Assembly (NCBI GenBank): GCA_040768665.1
Contig: JAXGMN010000045.1
Coordinates: forward strand, 50,161-114,160
From: JABWBD01 sp040768665
Lineage (GTDB): Bacteria > Planctomycetota > Planctomycetia > Pirellulales > Thermoguttaceae
Length of the DNA: 64,000 bases
Reading direction: 5' to 3'
Position 1 is the first letter of the stretch. Each line of letters begins with the position of its first letter. A program made the position numbers and the translations under genes. The notes under the pieces were generated by a model. That model was not told the origin of the DNA. It saw only the letters and a program-made list of their open reading frames with translations, and did no database searches. Below, in pieces: positions 45,431 to 54,400 of this stretch.

Positions 45431-46312
45431 TCAATTCCGCTGATTGAGCCGGTCCAAGAAACGAACAACCGCTGTCGTCGGTTTGTCGTCAGGCTGTCCC
45501 AACTCCTGGTTGAGCGAGCCATGGGTCTTTCCCTCGGCAGGCACCACTTCCGCTGACACACCGACCTTCTGAAGGGCCCCGGCGAACTCGTGCGACTGGG
45601 CCTTGGACTCCGCTCGATCTGCAACATGAATGATGAGGAAGGGCGGAATGCCTTTGTCTTTGGCGACATGCGTGATCGGCGAGGCGTCCTTCTGCGTTTC
45701 TTGGTCACGGCCAAACACACCCTCGGCCATGCGCCTCGCCGCCGGCGGTGCGGCCTCGAAACGGTTGGGAATGTTGTATCCGGCGCCGTCCAGCAGGATC
45801 GTGCCCTTGATCGTGCTCAACGGAAGCCCTTCAGCCTTCAAGTAGCGGTCGTCGGTCGCTACAAGTGCGGCGAGATGCGCCCCGGCCGAATGGCCCATCA
45901 CGAAGATGCGGTCGGGCGATCCCCGGTATTGCTTGGCATGGTCGTGAACCCATCGGATTGCGCGGGCGATGTCGCCGCCCTGTTCCTTGTATCTGACCTG
46001 GGGAGCCAGCCGGTAGTTCACGCTCACCAGCACATAGCCTTTCCCAATGAACGCTTGTGGTTTCAGACTGACGTTTGCCTTGTCGCCCCGCCTCCAGCCA
46101 CCTCCGTGAATCCAGACCAGGATCGGGTGATCTTGTCCGCCAACCGGCAGGTACATGTCGAGGCTCGTCAGGCGTTTGTCGCTGCCTTCAACCTCGGCAT
46201 AGGCGATATCCCGCCGGACTGCCATGGACCCGTCGGGTTCGGATGCGGTCGCCAGTGACCTTGGTACGGCAAAAACTTCGACGAGAGCGATCACGAGAAC
46301 GACGGAACGCAT
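45431..46312 (-). CDS. Exported alpha/beta hydrolase (BD-FAE-like esterase)
   Basis: 293 residues from ATG 46312; signal peptide to about 24. Oxyanion-hole motif HGGGW at 69-73, nucleophile elbow GHSAGAH with S142, and a late histidine in KTHGSLNQELG as triad base; the acid is probably the Asp in FLIIHVADRAES. This is the carbohydrate-esterase-like group that removes acetyl or feruloyl groups from glycans. It converges on the TIR operon and ends the island. Confidence 0.9.
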   Translation of the reverse strand: MRSVVLVIALVEVFAVPRSLATASEPDGSMAVRRDIAYAEVEGSDKRLTSLDMYLPVGGQDHPILVWIHGGGWRRGDKANVSLKPQAFIGKGYVLVSVNYRLAPQVRYKEQGGDIARAIRWVHDHAKQYRGSPDRIFVMGHSAGAHLAALVATDDRYLKAEGLPLSTIKGTILLDGAGYNIPNRFEAAPPAARRMAEGVFGRDQETQKDASPITHVAKDKGIPPFLIIHVADRAESKAQSHEFAGALQKVGVSAEVVPAEGKTHGSLNQELGQPDDKPTTAVVRFLDRLNQRN

Positions 46313-46354
46313 GAACGGGCTCCTTACAAGAGTACACACGGCTTGGACCAATGT

Positions 46355-46574
46355 CCTCAAACTGTAAACGCCACCACCGGGTTTATCCCGGTGGGGCGAT
46401 GTTTGGCAACTACAAACCGCACCCAACAGACCGTTCCGGATTTCGCTTTCTCCGTTCGGCCCACGGGCCCCACGGCACAACGCGAAACCACGGAACGGGG
46501 GTATTCGCGGCGTTTGTAGTTGCCAAACATCGCCCTACCGACGCGGGGTCGGTGGTGGCGTTTACAGTTTGAGA
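46355..46574. repeat. 220-base palindromic element with hairpins inside each arm
   Basis: Left arm: CTCAAACTGTAAACGCCACC at 46357, then a small hairpin CCGGGTTTATCCCGG, then GGGCGATGTTTGGCAACTAC to 46414. The right arm is the same in reverse: GTAGTTGCCAAACATCGCCC, hairpin CCGACGCGGGGTCGG, GGTGGCGTTTACAGTTTGAG to 46571. The outer 24 and inner 25 bases of the arms match; only the tiny hairpins differ. Spacer about 95 bases, no frame. It looks like a MITE-type element. Confidence 0.85.
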
Positions 46575-46761
46575 ATGTCGAAGAGCGGCACCTATCGCAC
46601 ATTCTAACGCATGGCGGGAGAAACATGCCAGACAGCGGTCCACGGCAACGCTCTCAGAGGATGATTCAACAGGCGCAGCGCTTTGTTGTAGTGGCTTTGA
46701 GTGCACTGTTGTCTTGCTTTCCCTCGCTCTCGCGTTTCGTCATCCGGCTTGCGGTTCGGCC

Positions 46762-47859
46762 CTACTGCAACTGGCGATAGTGGAGCAATCGCGAATACGC
46801 GTAGGAGGCGTCGCCGGAGCGCCCGAGGAGTTCGGCCAGGGCGTCGACGTGCTTGCCGAAGTCGGAGGGTCCGTCCGGCGGGACCTCGCGCGAGCGGCCG
46901 AAGATCGGCCAGCGCGCAAGACAGAACAGGATCCCAACGACCGCCATGTGCAACAGAATCCAGTTCGTCGGCCAGATGTGGAAGATCTCCATGCCCGTGG
47001 GCATACCGGGCATCGGATCGTTGTCGCGGATGGGCGGGCCGCCCATCCAGCTTTCGAGAAAAACGACCGTTTTTTCCGGCGGCCCGACCTCTTCGATCAG
47101 TTGTCCGGCCAGCTTCCGATGCTCGTGGTTGACCAGCATGGCGTTGAGGAGAAAGGAGCCGTTGGCGATCACGATTATTCGGCTCTCGTCCCGCTCGATA
47201 CGGCTGACCAGGACGTCGCCCTCGGAGCTCAAGAGGACGTCGGCGTCGTCGGGCGGCAGGAGGCGGCCGTAGAGTTCGATGTCGAGCTTCGAGGCGTCGA
47301 TGGCTTCGAGCCACTCGGGATCGCCGTTAAGCGTGCGGACCTCGCGGTGCAGGGCCTTGCCTTCGACGGTGAACCAGTCGCAGTCTTCGGAGTTGGGAAC
47401 GGCAAGCCGCTCCATGCCGAAATCGGTCCGCGCGGCGGTCTCGCGCTGCTGGAGCTCGGGCACCTCGTCCTCCGGGGCGCCGGGAAGGACTTCTTGCCAG
47501 TACCAGGGCGCGGCGTCGAAATCTCGCCCGACGTAGATGAGTGTGCGGCCGGGCTGAGCGACGAGCCAGTCTTCCAGCCACTCGCGGATTTCGGCCGAGG
47601 GAGGATCGAAGTCGTTGGGAAACCAAACGATTGCGTCCGCGCGTTCGTGCAGGCGCGGGGACAGCGACGCCCAGGAAAAAATGCGATGGCCCTCTCGCTC
47701 GAACATCTTGGCCAGGACCGCCGTTCCGTTGACGCTGGCGGAGCCCGGCACGCCTTTGCGGCGGCCGTAAAACGTGTCGACTTCCTCGCGGCAACCCGGG
47801 GCGACGATGAGCAGAAGGAGAATGCCTGCACGACAGAGTATTCGCTTCGCAGTGCTCAT
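46762..47859 (-). CDS. DUF4350-domain membrane-anchored protein
   Basis: 365 residues from ATG 47859, overlapping the upstream stop by four bases. N-terminal helix with Cys (LLLLIVAPGC) is a possible lipoprotein signal. The DUF4350 domain (FYGRRKGVPGSASVNGTAVL, then FEREGHRIFSW, AIVWFPNDFDPPSAEIREWL) covers about 25-140. LESWMGGPPIRDND and a C-terminal helix (WILLHMAVVGILFCLARWPIFG) follow, with a cytosolic tail. In other bacteria this gene sits before moxR and DUF58 genes; here nothing of these follows. Confidence 0.85.
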   Translation of the reverse strand: MSTAKRILCRAGILLLLIVAPGCREEVDTFYGRRKGVPGSASVNGTAVLAKMFEREGHRIFSWASLSPRLHERADAIVWFPNDFDPPSAEIREWLEDWLVAQPGRTLIYVGRDFDAAPWYWQEVLPGAPEDEVPELQQRETAARTDFGMERLAVPNSEDCDWFTVEGKALHREVRTLNGDPEWLEAIDASKLDIELYGRLLPPDDADVLLSSEGDVLVSRIERDESRIIVIANGSFLLNAMLVNHEHRKLAGQLIEEVGPPEKTVVFLESWMGGPPIRDNDPMPGMPTGMEIFHIWPTNWILLHMAVVGILFCLARWPIFGRSREVPPDGPSDFGKHVDALAELLGRSGDASYAYSRLLHYRQLQ

Positions 47860-48548
47860 CCTGCGGCCTCCGCGGCGAGCGATTCGAACTCGCCCAATCG
47901 CGACCAGCACGCTTCGAATCGCGTCCGATCGATCGCATGCTGGCCGAAAAAGACGTCCTCGAACGCAATCATCGTCTGCTCGAGGAGCCGGCCCAATGCG
48001 GTGCGGGCCCCGAGTTCGCGAAGGTACTGGCGATTGGTCTTGCCTCGAGCAAGTCGGATCCGCTGGTGGCGGTCGAGCTGGATCAACTGGTAGCTGAACA
48101 GGTAGAGGACGGCGGTGCCATAATGGCCCTCACGGTAGTAGCGATCGGCTTCCGACAGAAAATCGACATCGCTACCGGCAGCCGGGATCGGCAGGGCATC
48201 CACTCGCCGCCGCTCGTCGGCCGAATCGGAGCCGGCCGGTGTTCGCCTGCCGCCGGCCAGGGCATTCCGGCTCCGCGAGCGATAGGTCCGCACCAGCGCC
48301 CAGATCAAGAGGCCGAGCCCGACGGCCAGCCCGATCCAGGCTGCCCACTCCAGCAGATCGTTGGGCCAACGGCCGATCTGGAAACTCTGCCAGTCGGGAA
48401 TCCAATCGAACCACCAGGGCTTCGAGACATCGATCCGATGGAGGCTGTCTGCGCCCGGATCGTACCACGGGTAGCCCCACCACCGATCGAGCGACTCGCG
48501 TCCGAACCGGACGGCATCGGCCGGTTCCACGGTTCCGAACAAGATCAT
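47856..48548 (-). CDS. DUF4129-like membrane protein
   Basis: 230 residues from ATG 48548 (ATGA overlap with the gene before). One helix at about 68-88 (WIGLAVGLGLLIWALVRTY). C-terminal cytosolic domain with EADRYYREGHYGTAVLYLFS, YQLIQLDRHQRIRLARGKTN and RQYLREL, the hallmark of DUF4129, often in MoxR/transglutaminase operons. Residues 89-130 are a disordered basic linker. Confidence 0.82.
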   Translation of the reverse strand: MILFGTVEPADAVRFGRESLDRWWGYPWYDPGADSLHRIDVSKPWWFDWIPDWQSFQIGRWPNDLLEWAAWIGLAVGLGLLIWALVRTYRSRSRNALAGGRRTPAGSDSADERRRVDALPIPAAGSDVDFLSEADRYYREGHYGTAVLYLFSYQLIQLDRHQRIRLARGKTNRQYLRELGARTALGRLLEQTMIAFEDVFFGQHAIDRTRFEACWSRLGEFESLAAEAAG

Positions 48549-49327
48549 TTCCAGGTCCTCGCCAGCCGCGCTTCTTCCGCCCGCATCATCAGTTCCACCT
48601 CCCATCCTTCGCGGCGAATCCGGAGATCGAGATAGCTGAGCAGCCGCACCACGACAAAATACCCGGCGACGGCCCACAGGGCCAGCGGATAGTAGACCGT
48701 GTACATGGCGACGTCCCAGTCAAAGCTGCCGAGCAGGACGCTACGGATCTCGTAGAACGAGACCCATAGCGCCACGAACATCGCGCCGCCGAACGCGATT
48801 GCGCCGAGCCAACGGCCGAACGGGTCCGCGTCGCTGCCGTGCAGGGCCTTGCTGCGTTGGACCGTGGACCTCGCGGAGCCGTCGCGCGACCTCATGGGGT
48901 TCCGCTCCAGCAAGATCACTTCGCTGAGGAACGGCCGGCTCCAGGCGACAACCGGCCGCAGCAGCACCTGGTAGAGGACCAATTGCGGGATCGACTCGTA
49001 GAGTTCCCCGGCGATCTTCCGCCAATCGGCTGACTCCCGGAAGATGGCGTGGCCCAGATAACGCGTCGCCGGGGCGGTCGCCAACGGCAGTTCCCAGAAG
49101 ACCAGCACCAGCATGAAGAACAGGTAGCCGGCGGGGAAGACCATTTCGAAATCCGATTCGAGATAGCCGGCCAGGAGCAAGTGGTTGACGACGGCAAAAG
49201 GAAGGATGCCGGCGGCCAGCGTCCCGACGAGCGGTCCGGCGTGGCTGCGAATCACGTGCAGCGCCAGGTCGAGGATCTCCAGGTAACCTCGCTCTCGGAT
49301 CACGATGCCGGTCCGATCGAACTGCAC
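48545..49327 (-). CDS. Multi-helix membrane protein of the RDD/SpoIIM operon
   Basis: 260 residues, GTG start at 49327. About five helices (GTLAAGILPFAVVNHLLLAGY; GYLFFMLVLVFWELPLAT; LVLYQVLLRPVVAW; AIAFGGAMFVALWVSF; YPLALWAVAGYFVVVRLLSY). No catalytic motif. It lies two bases after the SpoIIM-like gene's stop and overlaps the DUF4129-like start, so it is firmly in the operon. Confidence 0.8.
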   Translation of the reverse strand: MQFDRTGIVIRERGYLEILDLALHVIRSHAGPLVGTLAAGILPFAVVNHLLLAGYLESDFEMVFPAGYLFFMLVLVFWELPLATAPATRYLGHAIFRESADWRKIAGELYESIPQLVLYQVLLRPVVAWSRPFLSEVILLERNPMRSRDGSARSTVQRSKALHGSDADPFGRWLGAIAFGGAMFVALWVSFYEIRSVLLGSFDWDVAMYTVYYPLALWAVAGYFVVVRLLSYLDLRIRREGWEVELMMRAEEARLARTWK

Positions 49328-49329
49328 GA

Positions 49330-50289
49330 TCAGTCTCCTCGTGGGTAGCCCAGCACGACAAAATAAAAGGTCAGAAGACCGGCCGAGACGACCGATACCA
49401 CGGCTTTGATCCCGTAGGGCGCCGCGGAGGGCGACAAGAACGTCTCGATGCCCGCCGCCAGGACAAAGAGAATGACGGCGACCGAGATGATCGGCACGGA
49501 TCGCTCCGCCGCCCGTCGGAGCGAGGCGGTCCGTGGGAGGCCTCCGGTATCGATCAGTGCAAAGCCCATCCGCATCCCCGCGGCGGCCGCGAGCACGACC
49601 GCGGTCAGCTCAAACGGACCGTGGGCGGTGACAAAGTGGAAGAAATTCTCGCTCTGAGGCGTGGTGGCCATGTAGCCAAATACCGAGCCGAGGATGGCGG
49701 CGTTGTACAACGTGGCGTACAGGCCGCCGATCCCGAAGACCACACCGTAGGCGAAGCATCGCAGGCCGATGCCGGCGTTGTTCATGACGTAGAAACCGGC
49801 CATGGCGCCGCCAAAGCCGGGGCCGCTGCCTTGGACCGGCTGGGAGTACATGTCTTCCATTTGCATGATCATCTCGCGCGAGAGGACTTGCTCGGCGAAC
49901 CCAGGCACACGGTAGGCCATGATCATCGAGAGCAAGAAAGCGCCCCAGAAAATGCAGAAAGCCAGGCGGAGGCAGTTGTCGGAGAAGAGCCGTTGCGGGA
50001 CGTCGACGAGAAGTTGCCGGCCCCAGGTGGCCATATGGAACGTTCGCGTCCGATAAAACTGGTTGTGGGCCCGGCCCACCAGGCGATGCAGGTAGTCGGT
50101 GGTCTCCGGCGGAAGCTGGTACGCGCCGGCCAGCGCCAGATCCGCGCAGACCGACCGGTAGAGCGACGAGAACCGCACGGCCAGTTTCGGATCGACCTTG
50201 CGGCGCGAACCGCCTTCCATCGCGGTGCAGAGTTGTTCCAGTTCCCGCCACTGCGCCTGGCGGGATTCCAGCAGGGCGGAGACTTTCAT
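49330..50289 (-). CDS. SpoIIM-domain membrane protein
   Basis: 319 residues. An N-terminal cytosolic helical domain (to about 105) precedes five or six helices. The SpoIIM region includes NNAGIGLRCFAYGVVFGIGGLY, LYNAAILGSVFGYM and FVTAHGPFELTAVVLAAAAGMRMG, which are well conserved. In Bacillus SpoIIM acts in septal membrane remodelling. In non-sporulating bacteria this form goes with RDD, MoxR and DUF58 genes and has no proven role. Its ATG overlaps the RDD stop by four bases. Confidence 0.9.
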   Translation of the reverse strand: MKVSALLESRQAQWRELEQLCTAMEGGSRRKVDPKLAVRFSSLYRSVCADLALAGAYQLPPETTDYLHRLVGRAHNQFYRTRTFHMATWGRQLLVDVPQRLFSDNCLRLAFCIFWGAFLLSMIMAYRVPGFAEQVLSREMIMQMEDMYSQPVQGSGPGFGGAMAGFYVMNNAGIGLRCFAYGVVFGIGGLYATLYNAAILGSVFGYMATTPQSENFFHFVTAHGPFELTAVVLAAAAGMRMGFALIDTGGLPRTASLRRAAERSVPIISVAVILFVLAAGIETFLSPSAAPYGIKAVVSVVSAGLLTFYFVVLGYPRGD

Positions 50290-51155
50290 GGCTCGACGGG
50301 CACGGCCTCTCGTTCGGGACTCAACGGCTGCGCGAAGGGGCTGGTCGCAACCGGGGCAAAGGGCGACCCGGGCGCAACCGCCTCCTCTTCGTCGCGGCGA
50401 TCGGTGATAAACGTGCGGTAGTAGACGGCGCAGAGAAGGAGATCGACGTCCGTATCCGGCGGGAGATTAAACTGTTGCTGAAGCCCCCGGCCGAGGTGCT
50501 CGGCGATCTCCAGGCGTCGCGCCGACGAGAAGTGCGAGCGGCGCTGGACATAGGCGGCTAGGGCCCGAGCCATCGTGCGACCCGCCTGGAACGCCGGCGG
50601 GATCTGTCGGGCGAGTCGAACAACCTGCGGATCGGCCACGCGAATCACGCCCTGAAACCACTTGGGCTCTTCCACGACGACCATCGTGCCGGCGGCCAGG
50701 TCGCCGAGCCGCTGATACCGATGGGTCAGGATGGCGCTGACGAAGCCGACCAGGTAGAACATCGGCGGCAGCATATCGACCGCACGAAGAACGTTCCGCA
50801 ACACGGCCTGCCACCCGCTGATCGGTTGGCCTTCCACGGTCAGGACACGGATGTTCATCAGGCGTTTCCCCGGTGTCTGCCCGTTCCAGAGGGCTTCGAA
50901 GAGTCCGCCGTAAAGCCACGTCAAAACGAAAATGATCACCAGGATCGCCGCCACGCCGATGCCCGGCAGCCCGACTGAACTGAAAGCGATTATCACTGCC
51001 ATGGAGGCAATCGTCCAAAGGGCCAGGCGGATGCCAAGGTCGATGAGGTAAGCGGGCAGGCGGCGAAACGGCCCCGCCACCCGATATCGAAAGGCGATAT
51101 TCTCGGGCGTAATGATTTGGACCGAAGTATCGAGAGCGGGAGAATCGGTGGACAT
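50286..51155 (-). CDS. RDD-family membrane protein, first gene of the operon
   Basis: 289 residues from ATG 51155. RDD domain about 20-170: YRVAGPFRRLPAYLIDLGIR opens it with the Arg/Asp pair, followed by WNGQTPGKRLMNIRVLTVEG and HRYQRLGDLAAGTMVV. Three helices. The C-terminal 120 residues are a cytosolic extension (RRSHFSSARRLEIAEHLG; LPPDTDVDLLLCAVYYRTF) usual for the SpoIIM-linked form. The operon's promoter must be in the region of the large inverted repeat upstream. Confidence 0.9.
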   Translation of the reverse strand: MSTDSPALDTSVQIITPENIAFRYRVAGPFRRLPAYLIDLGIRLALWTIASMAVIIAFSSVGLPGIGVAAILVIIFVLTWLYGGLFEALWNGQTPGKRLMNIRVLTVEGQPISGWQAVLRNVLRAVDMLPPMFYLVGFVSAILTHRYQRLGDLAAGTMVVVEEPKWFQGVIRVADPQVVRLARQIPPAFQAGRTMARALAAYVQRRSHFSSARRLEIAEHLGRGLQQQFNLPPDTDVDLLLCAVYYRTFITDRRDEEEAVAPGSPFAPVATSPFAQPLSPEREAVPVEP

Positions 51156-51208
51156 GATCCGTCGGCGGTAGACGGGGGGGGCGCTGCCGCAGAGAGTGCA
51201 TGGTACAC

Positions 51209-51357
51209 CCACCCCTGTAAAGGTCCTAAAGTGTTGCGAATTCGTCGTTTAGCCGCAGTGCCCAACGGGCCGCGCGCGGGGCGAAGCGCGGCGTGGCTAT
51301 CGGCCACCGGCGCGCGGCCCGTTGGGCACTGCGGCTAAACGACCTTTACAGGGGTGC
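51209..51357. repeat. Large inverted repeat between divergent operons
   Basis: GTCGTTTAGCCGCAGTGCCC with AACGGGCCGCGCGC at 51244-51277 pairs perfectly with GCGCGCGGCCCGTT and GGGCACTGCGGCTAAACGAC at 51310-51343. Outer CACCCCTGTAAAGGTC (51210-51225) pairs with GACCTTTACAGGGGTG (51341-51356), with an 18-base insert on the left side only. The central 30 bases are GC-rich. It separates the RDD operon from the PQQ gene. A transposon-derived or REP-type repeat; not a T-tailed terminator. Confidence 0.85.
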
Positions 51358-51489
51358 ATTCTACACCCCCCACTCCACCGCGAGAAGAGGCAGCTTGGAT
51401 AGGCGGCGTACAGCAAGGTTGCCAATTTGGGCCCGATGTCTTGTAATGGACATGCGGTGCGGTTTCAGTTCGGTTGAACGGAGGAAGAC

Positions 51490-54400
51490 ATGACAGGAAA
51501 ATGCGTTTGGCAATTCCCCGCCTTGTTTGTTGCCAGCTTGTGGGTCGGAGGCAACCGCATGCCGGCGGCCGGCGAATGGCCGACCTATCGCGCCGACGCG
51601 ACGCGCAGCGGCTACACCGGCGAGTCGCTTCCGGAGAATCTGGCGACAAGGTGGATCTACCGAGCGCCGCACGGGCCGCGACCGGCATGGTCGGGACGCG
51701 ATACCCGGATGCCGTTCGACCGGGCGTTTCTTCCGGTAGTTTCCGGCGGAGCCGTCTTCTTCGCCAGTTCGGCCGACGGAAAGGTATATGCGCTGGATGC
51801 CGCCACGGGCGAGCAGCGCTGGACCTTCTTCACCGAAGCACCGGTGCGGTTTTCACCGGCGATCGACGGCGAGCGGCTTTTCGTGGCCGGCGACGACGGG
51901 ATTCTCTACTGTCTCGGGGCGGACGACGGCCGCCTGCTGTGGAAACTCCGTGGCGGCCCGCGCGACAGCCGAATCCTGGGCAACGACCGGATGATTTCTC
52001 GCTGGCCGGCACGCGGCGGGCCGTGTGTCGCCGACGGAATCGTCTATTTCGCGGCCGGCATCTGGCCGTCGGAAGGGATCTATGTGTATGCAGTCGACGC
52101 CGACACCGGAAAGGTGATCTGGTGCAACGACGATTCCGGCTCGATCGAAATGCCGCAACCGCATCCCGACGCCGTCGCTCGCAGCGGTATCTCCGCCCAG
52201 GGAAACCTGGTTGTGACGGGCGACGTGCTGCTGGTGCCGACCGGGCGAGGTGTTCCGGCGGCCCTCGACCGCCGCGACGGAACGTTGCGGTATTTTCACC
52301 TCCAGCAGTATCGGGCCCTGGGCGGTTCGGAGATCATGGCTGCCGGTTCGCATTTCCTCCACAGCCGGTCGATCTTCAACGTCGAAACCGGCCACGTCGC
52401 CGGTGGCAGCATAGAGACAATGGCCGCGGCTGTCGGTCCCGAACGGATCGTCTTCGCTGCCGGGGATGAGATCGTCGCGATCGACCGCCGCGCGATGTGG
52501 ACAAACCAAAAGGCAACCGACCGGAAAGGCCAACCGATCACGAAGACCGTGCTCAGCCCGCCGGTGTGGCGGATGAAAAGCCCGCTGAAATCGGTCCGAG
52601 AGCTGATTCTTGCCGGCGGGCATGCGGTCGCTTGCGGTGAGGATCGGGTTTGCGTCGTTGACCTGCAGTCGAAGACCGCCGTTTTCGACTCGACAACCGA
52701 CGGGGCGCCCTGCGGCCCCGCAGTTGCCAACGGCAGGTTGTACCTCGCGACCGACCGCGGCGTGCTCTACTGCTTCGATGGAAGCGGAACGGCGGCACCG
52801 AAAACGGTTGCCCGGACAAGCGGACCAGGCCGGCCGGAAATCGAAGCGGTCTACGAACAGACGGCAGAAGAGATCGTACGACGGACCGGTTTGAACGAGG
52901 GCTACTGCCTCGACCTGGGCTGCGGCGACGGTTCTCTGGCCGTGGCTCTGGCGGAGAAAACCGATCTTCAAATTGTGGCCGTTGATCCGGACGCAGGCAA
53001 TGTCGCCGCTGCCCGGCGCAAGCTCGAGGCGGCGGGACTCTACGGCGTACGCGTGACCGTGCACCAGGGCGATCCGGCCAAGACCCATTACCCCGACTAT
53101 TTTGCCAACCTGATCGTATCGGGCAGATCGGTCAAGGGCGGCCTTCCGCCGGGAGCCGACGGAGAGTTGAACCGGGTCCTGAAACCTTACGGAGGCAAGG
53201 CATGCATCGGCGCACCGCGCGCGATGACCGAGACGGCTCGCGGCAAGCTCGAGGGCGCCGGGACATGGACGCACCAGTACTGCAATCCGGCCAATACGAA
53301 TTGCTCCGCCGACGTTCTCGCCCGCGGCCCCCTGGGCATGCTCTGGTTCACCGACTTCGGTTTTCCGATGCCCAGCCGCCATGGCCGCGGTCCGGCTCCG
53401 CTCTGTTTCGAAGGGCGGCTGTTCGTCGAGGGGCTCGACGGCCTGCTCGCCGTCGATGCCTACAACGGCCGCAAGCTCTGGACCTACGCGCTACCCGGGA
53501 TCCTCCACGGGTATGACCAGGAACACCTGATGGGAACCGCAGGCACGGGCAGCAATCTCTGCGTTTCGCCCGCCGGGCTCTTCGTCCGGACCGGCGGCAG
53601 GTGTCTTCGGATCGATCCTGCGTCGGGGAAACTCGTCGGCGATTACGCGGCTCCCCGGCAATCGGATGGCGGTGAAGGGACGTGGGGCCTGGTCGCCGTC
53701 GCCGGCGACACGCTGTTCGGCACGCTGTCGGACACCGACCACGTCGTCGGGTGGCGCTACCGCGAAGGCGACATGTCCAGCCAGTTCACCGAGTCCACGC
53801 GACTGTTCGCAATCGACATTCCGAGCGGAGCGGTGAAATGGACCTATCAGCCGGAACACTCGATCCGCAACAACTCCGTGGCGATCGCCGGTGGCACGGT
53901 CTTTTTGATCGACCGCCCGTCGGCCAAGGGGGATCTGCTTTCGCAGAAGTCCGCGTCTCGCCGGGGTGACCAGCGGCCGCCGCACCCGGCCGGCACGCTG
54001 ATGGCCCTCGACGCGGCCGGCGGCAAGCCACTTTGGAAGATTCCGGACGTCGCCTACGGCACGACATTGTCGGTCAGCGAGGAATACGATGTCTTGGTGA
54101 TGTCGTATCAGGACACGCGGTTCAAGCTGGATTCGGAAGTTGGTGGTCGCATGGCTGCGTTTCGCGCGTCCAGCGGAGCAAAACTCTGGGATGTGGCGGC
54201 GAAGTACGCCTCGCGCGTTCTGATCAACGGCGGCACGATCTACGCCCAGCCCGGAGCGTGGGATCTCCTGACCGGCGAGGCGAAAGCGTTCGAGTTCAGC
54301 CGATCCTATGGCTGCGGCATCCTGGCGGGATCCGAGCACTTGCTCGTCTACCGCTCGGCGACGCTGGGCTACACGGACCTTTCCAGCAACCGCGGCACGG

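Noticed and set aside
46355..46574. CRISPR array or insertion sequence
   Set aside because: Only two inverted arms, no repeated spacers, and no transposase frame inside.
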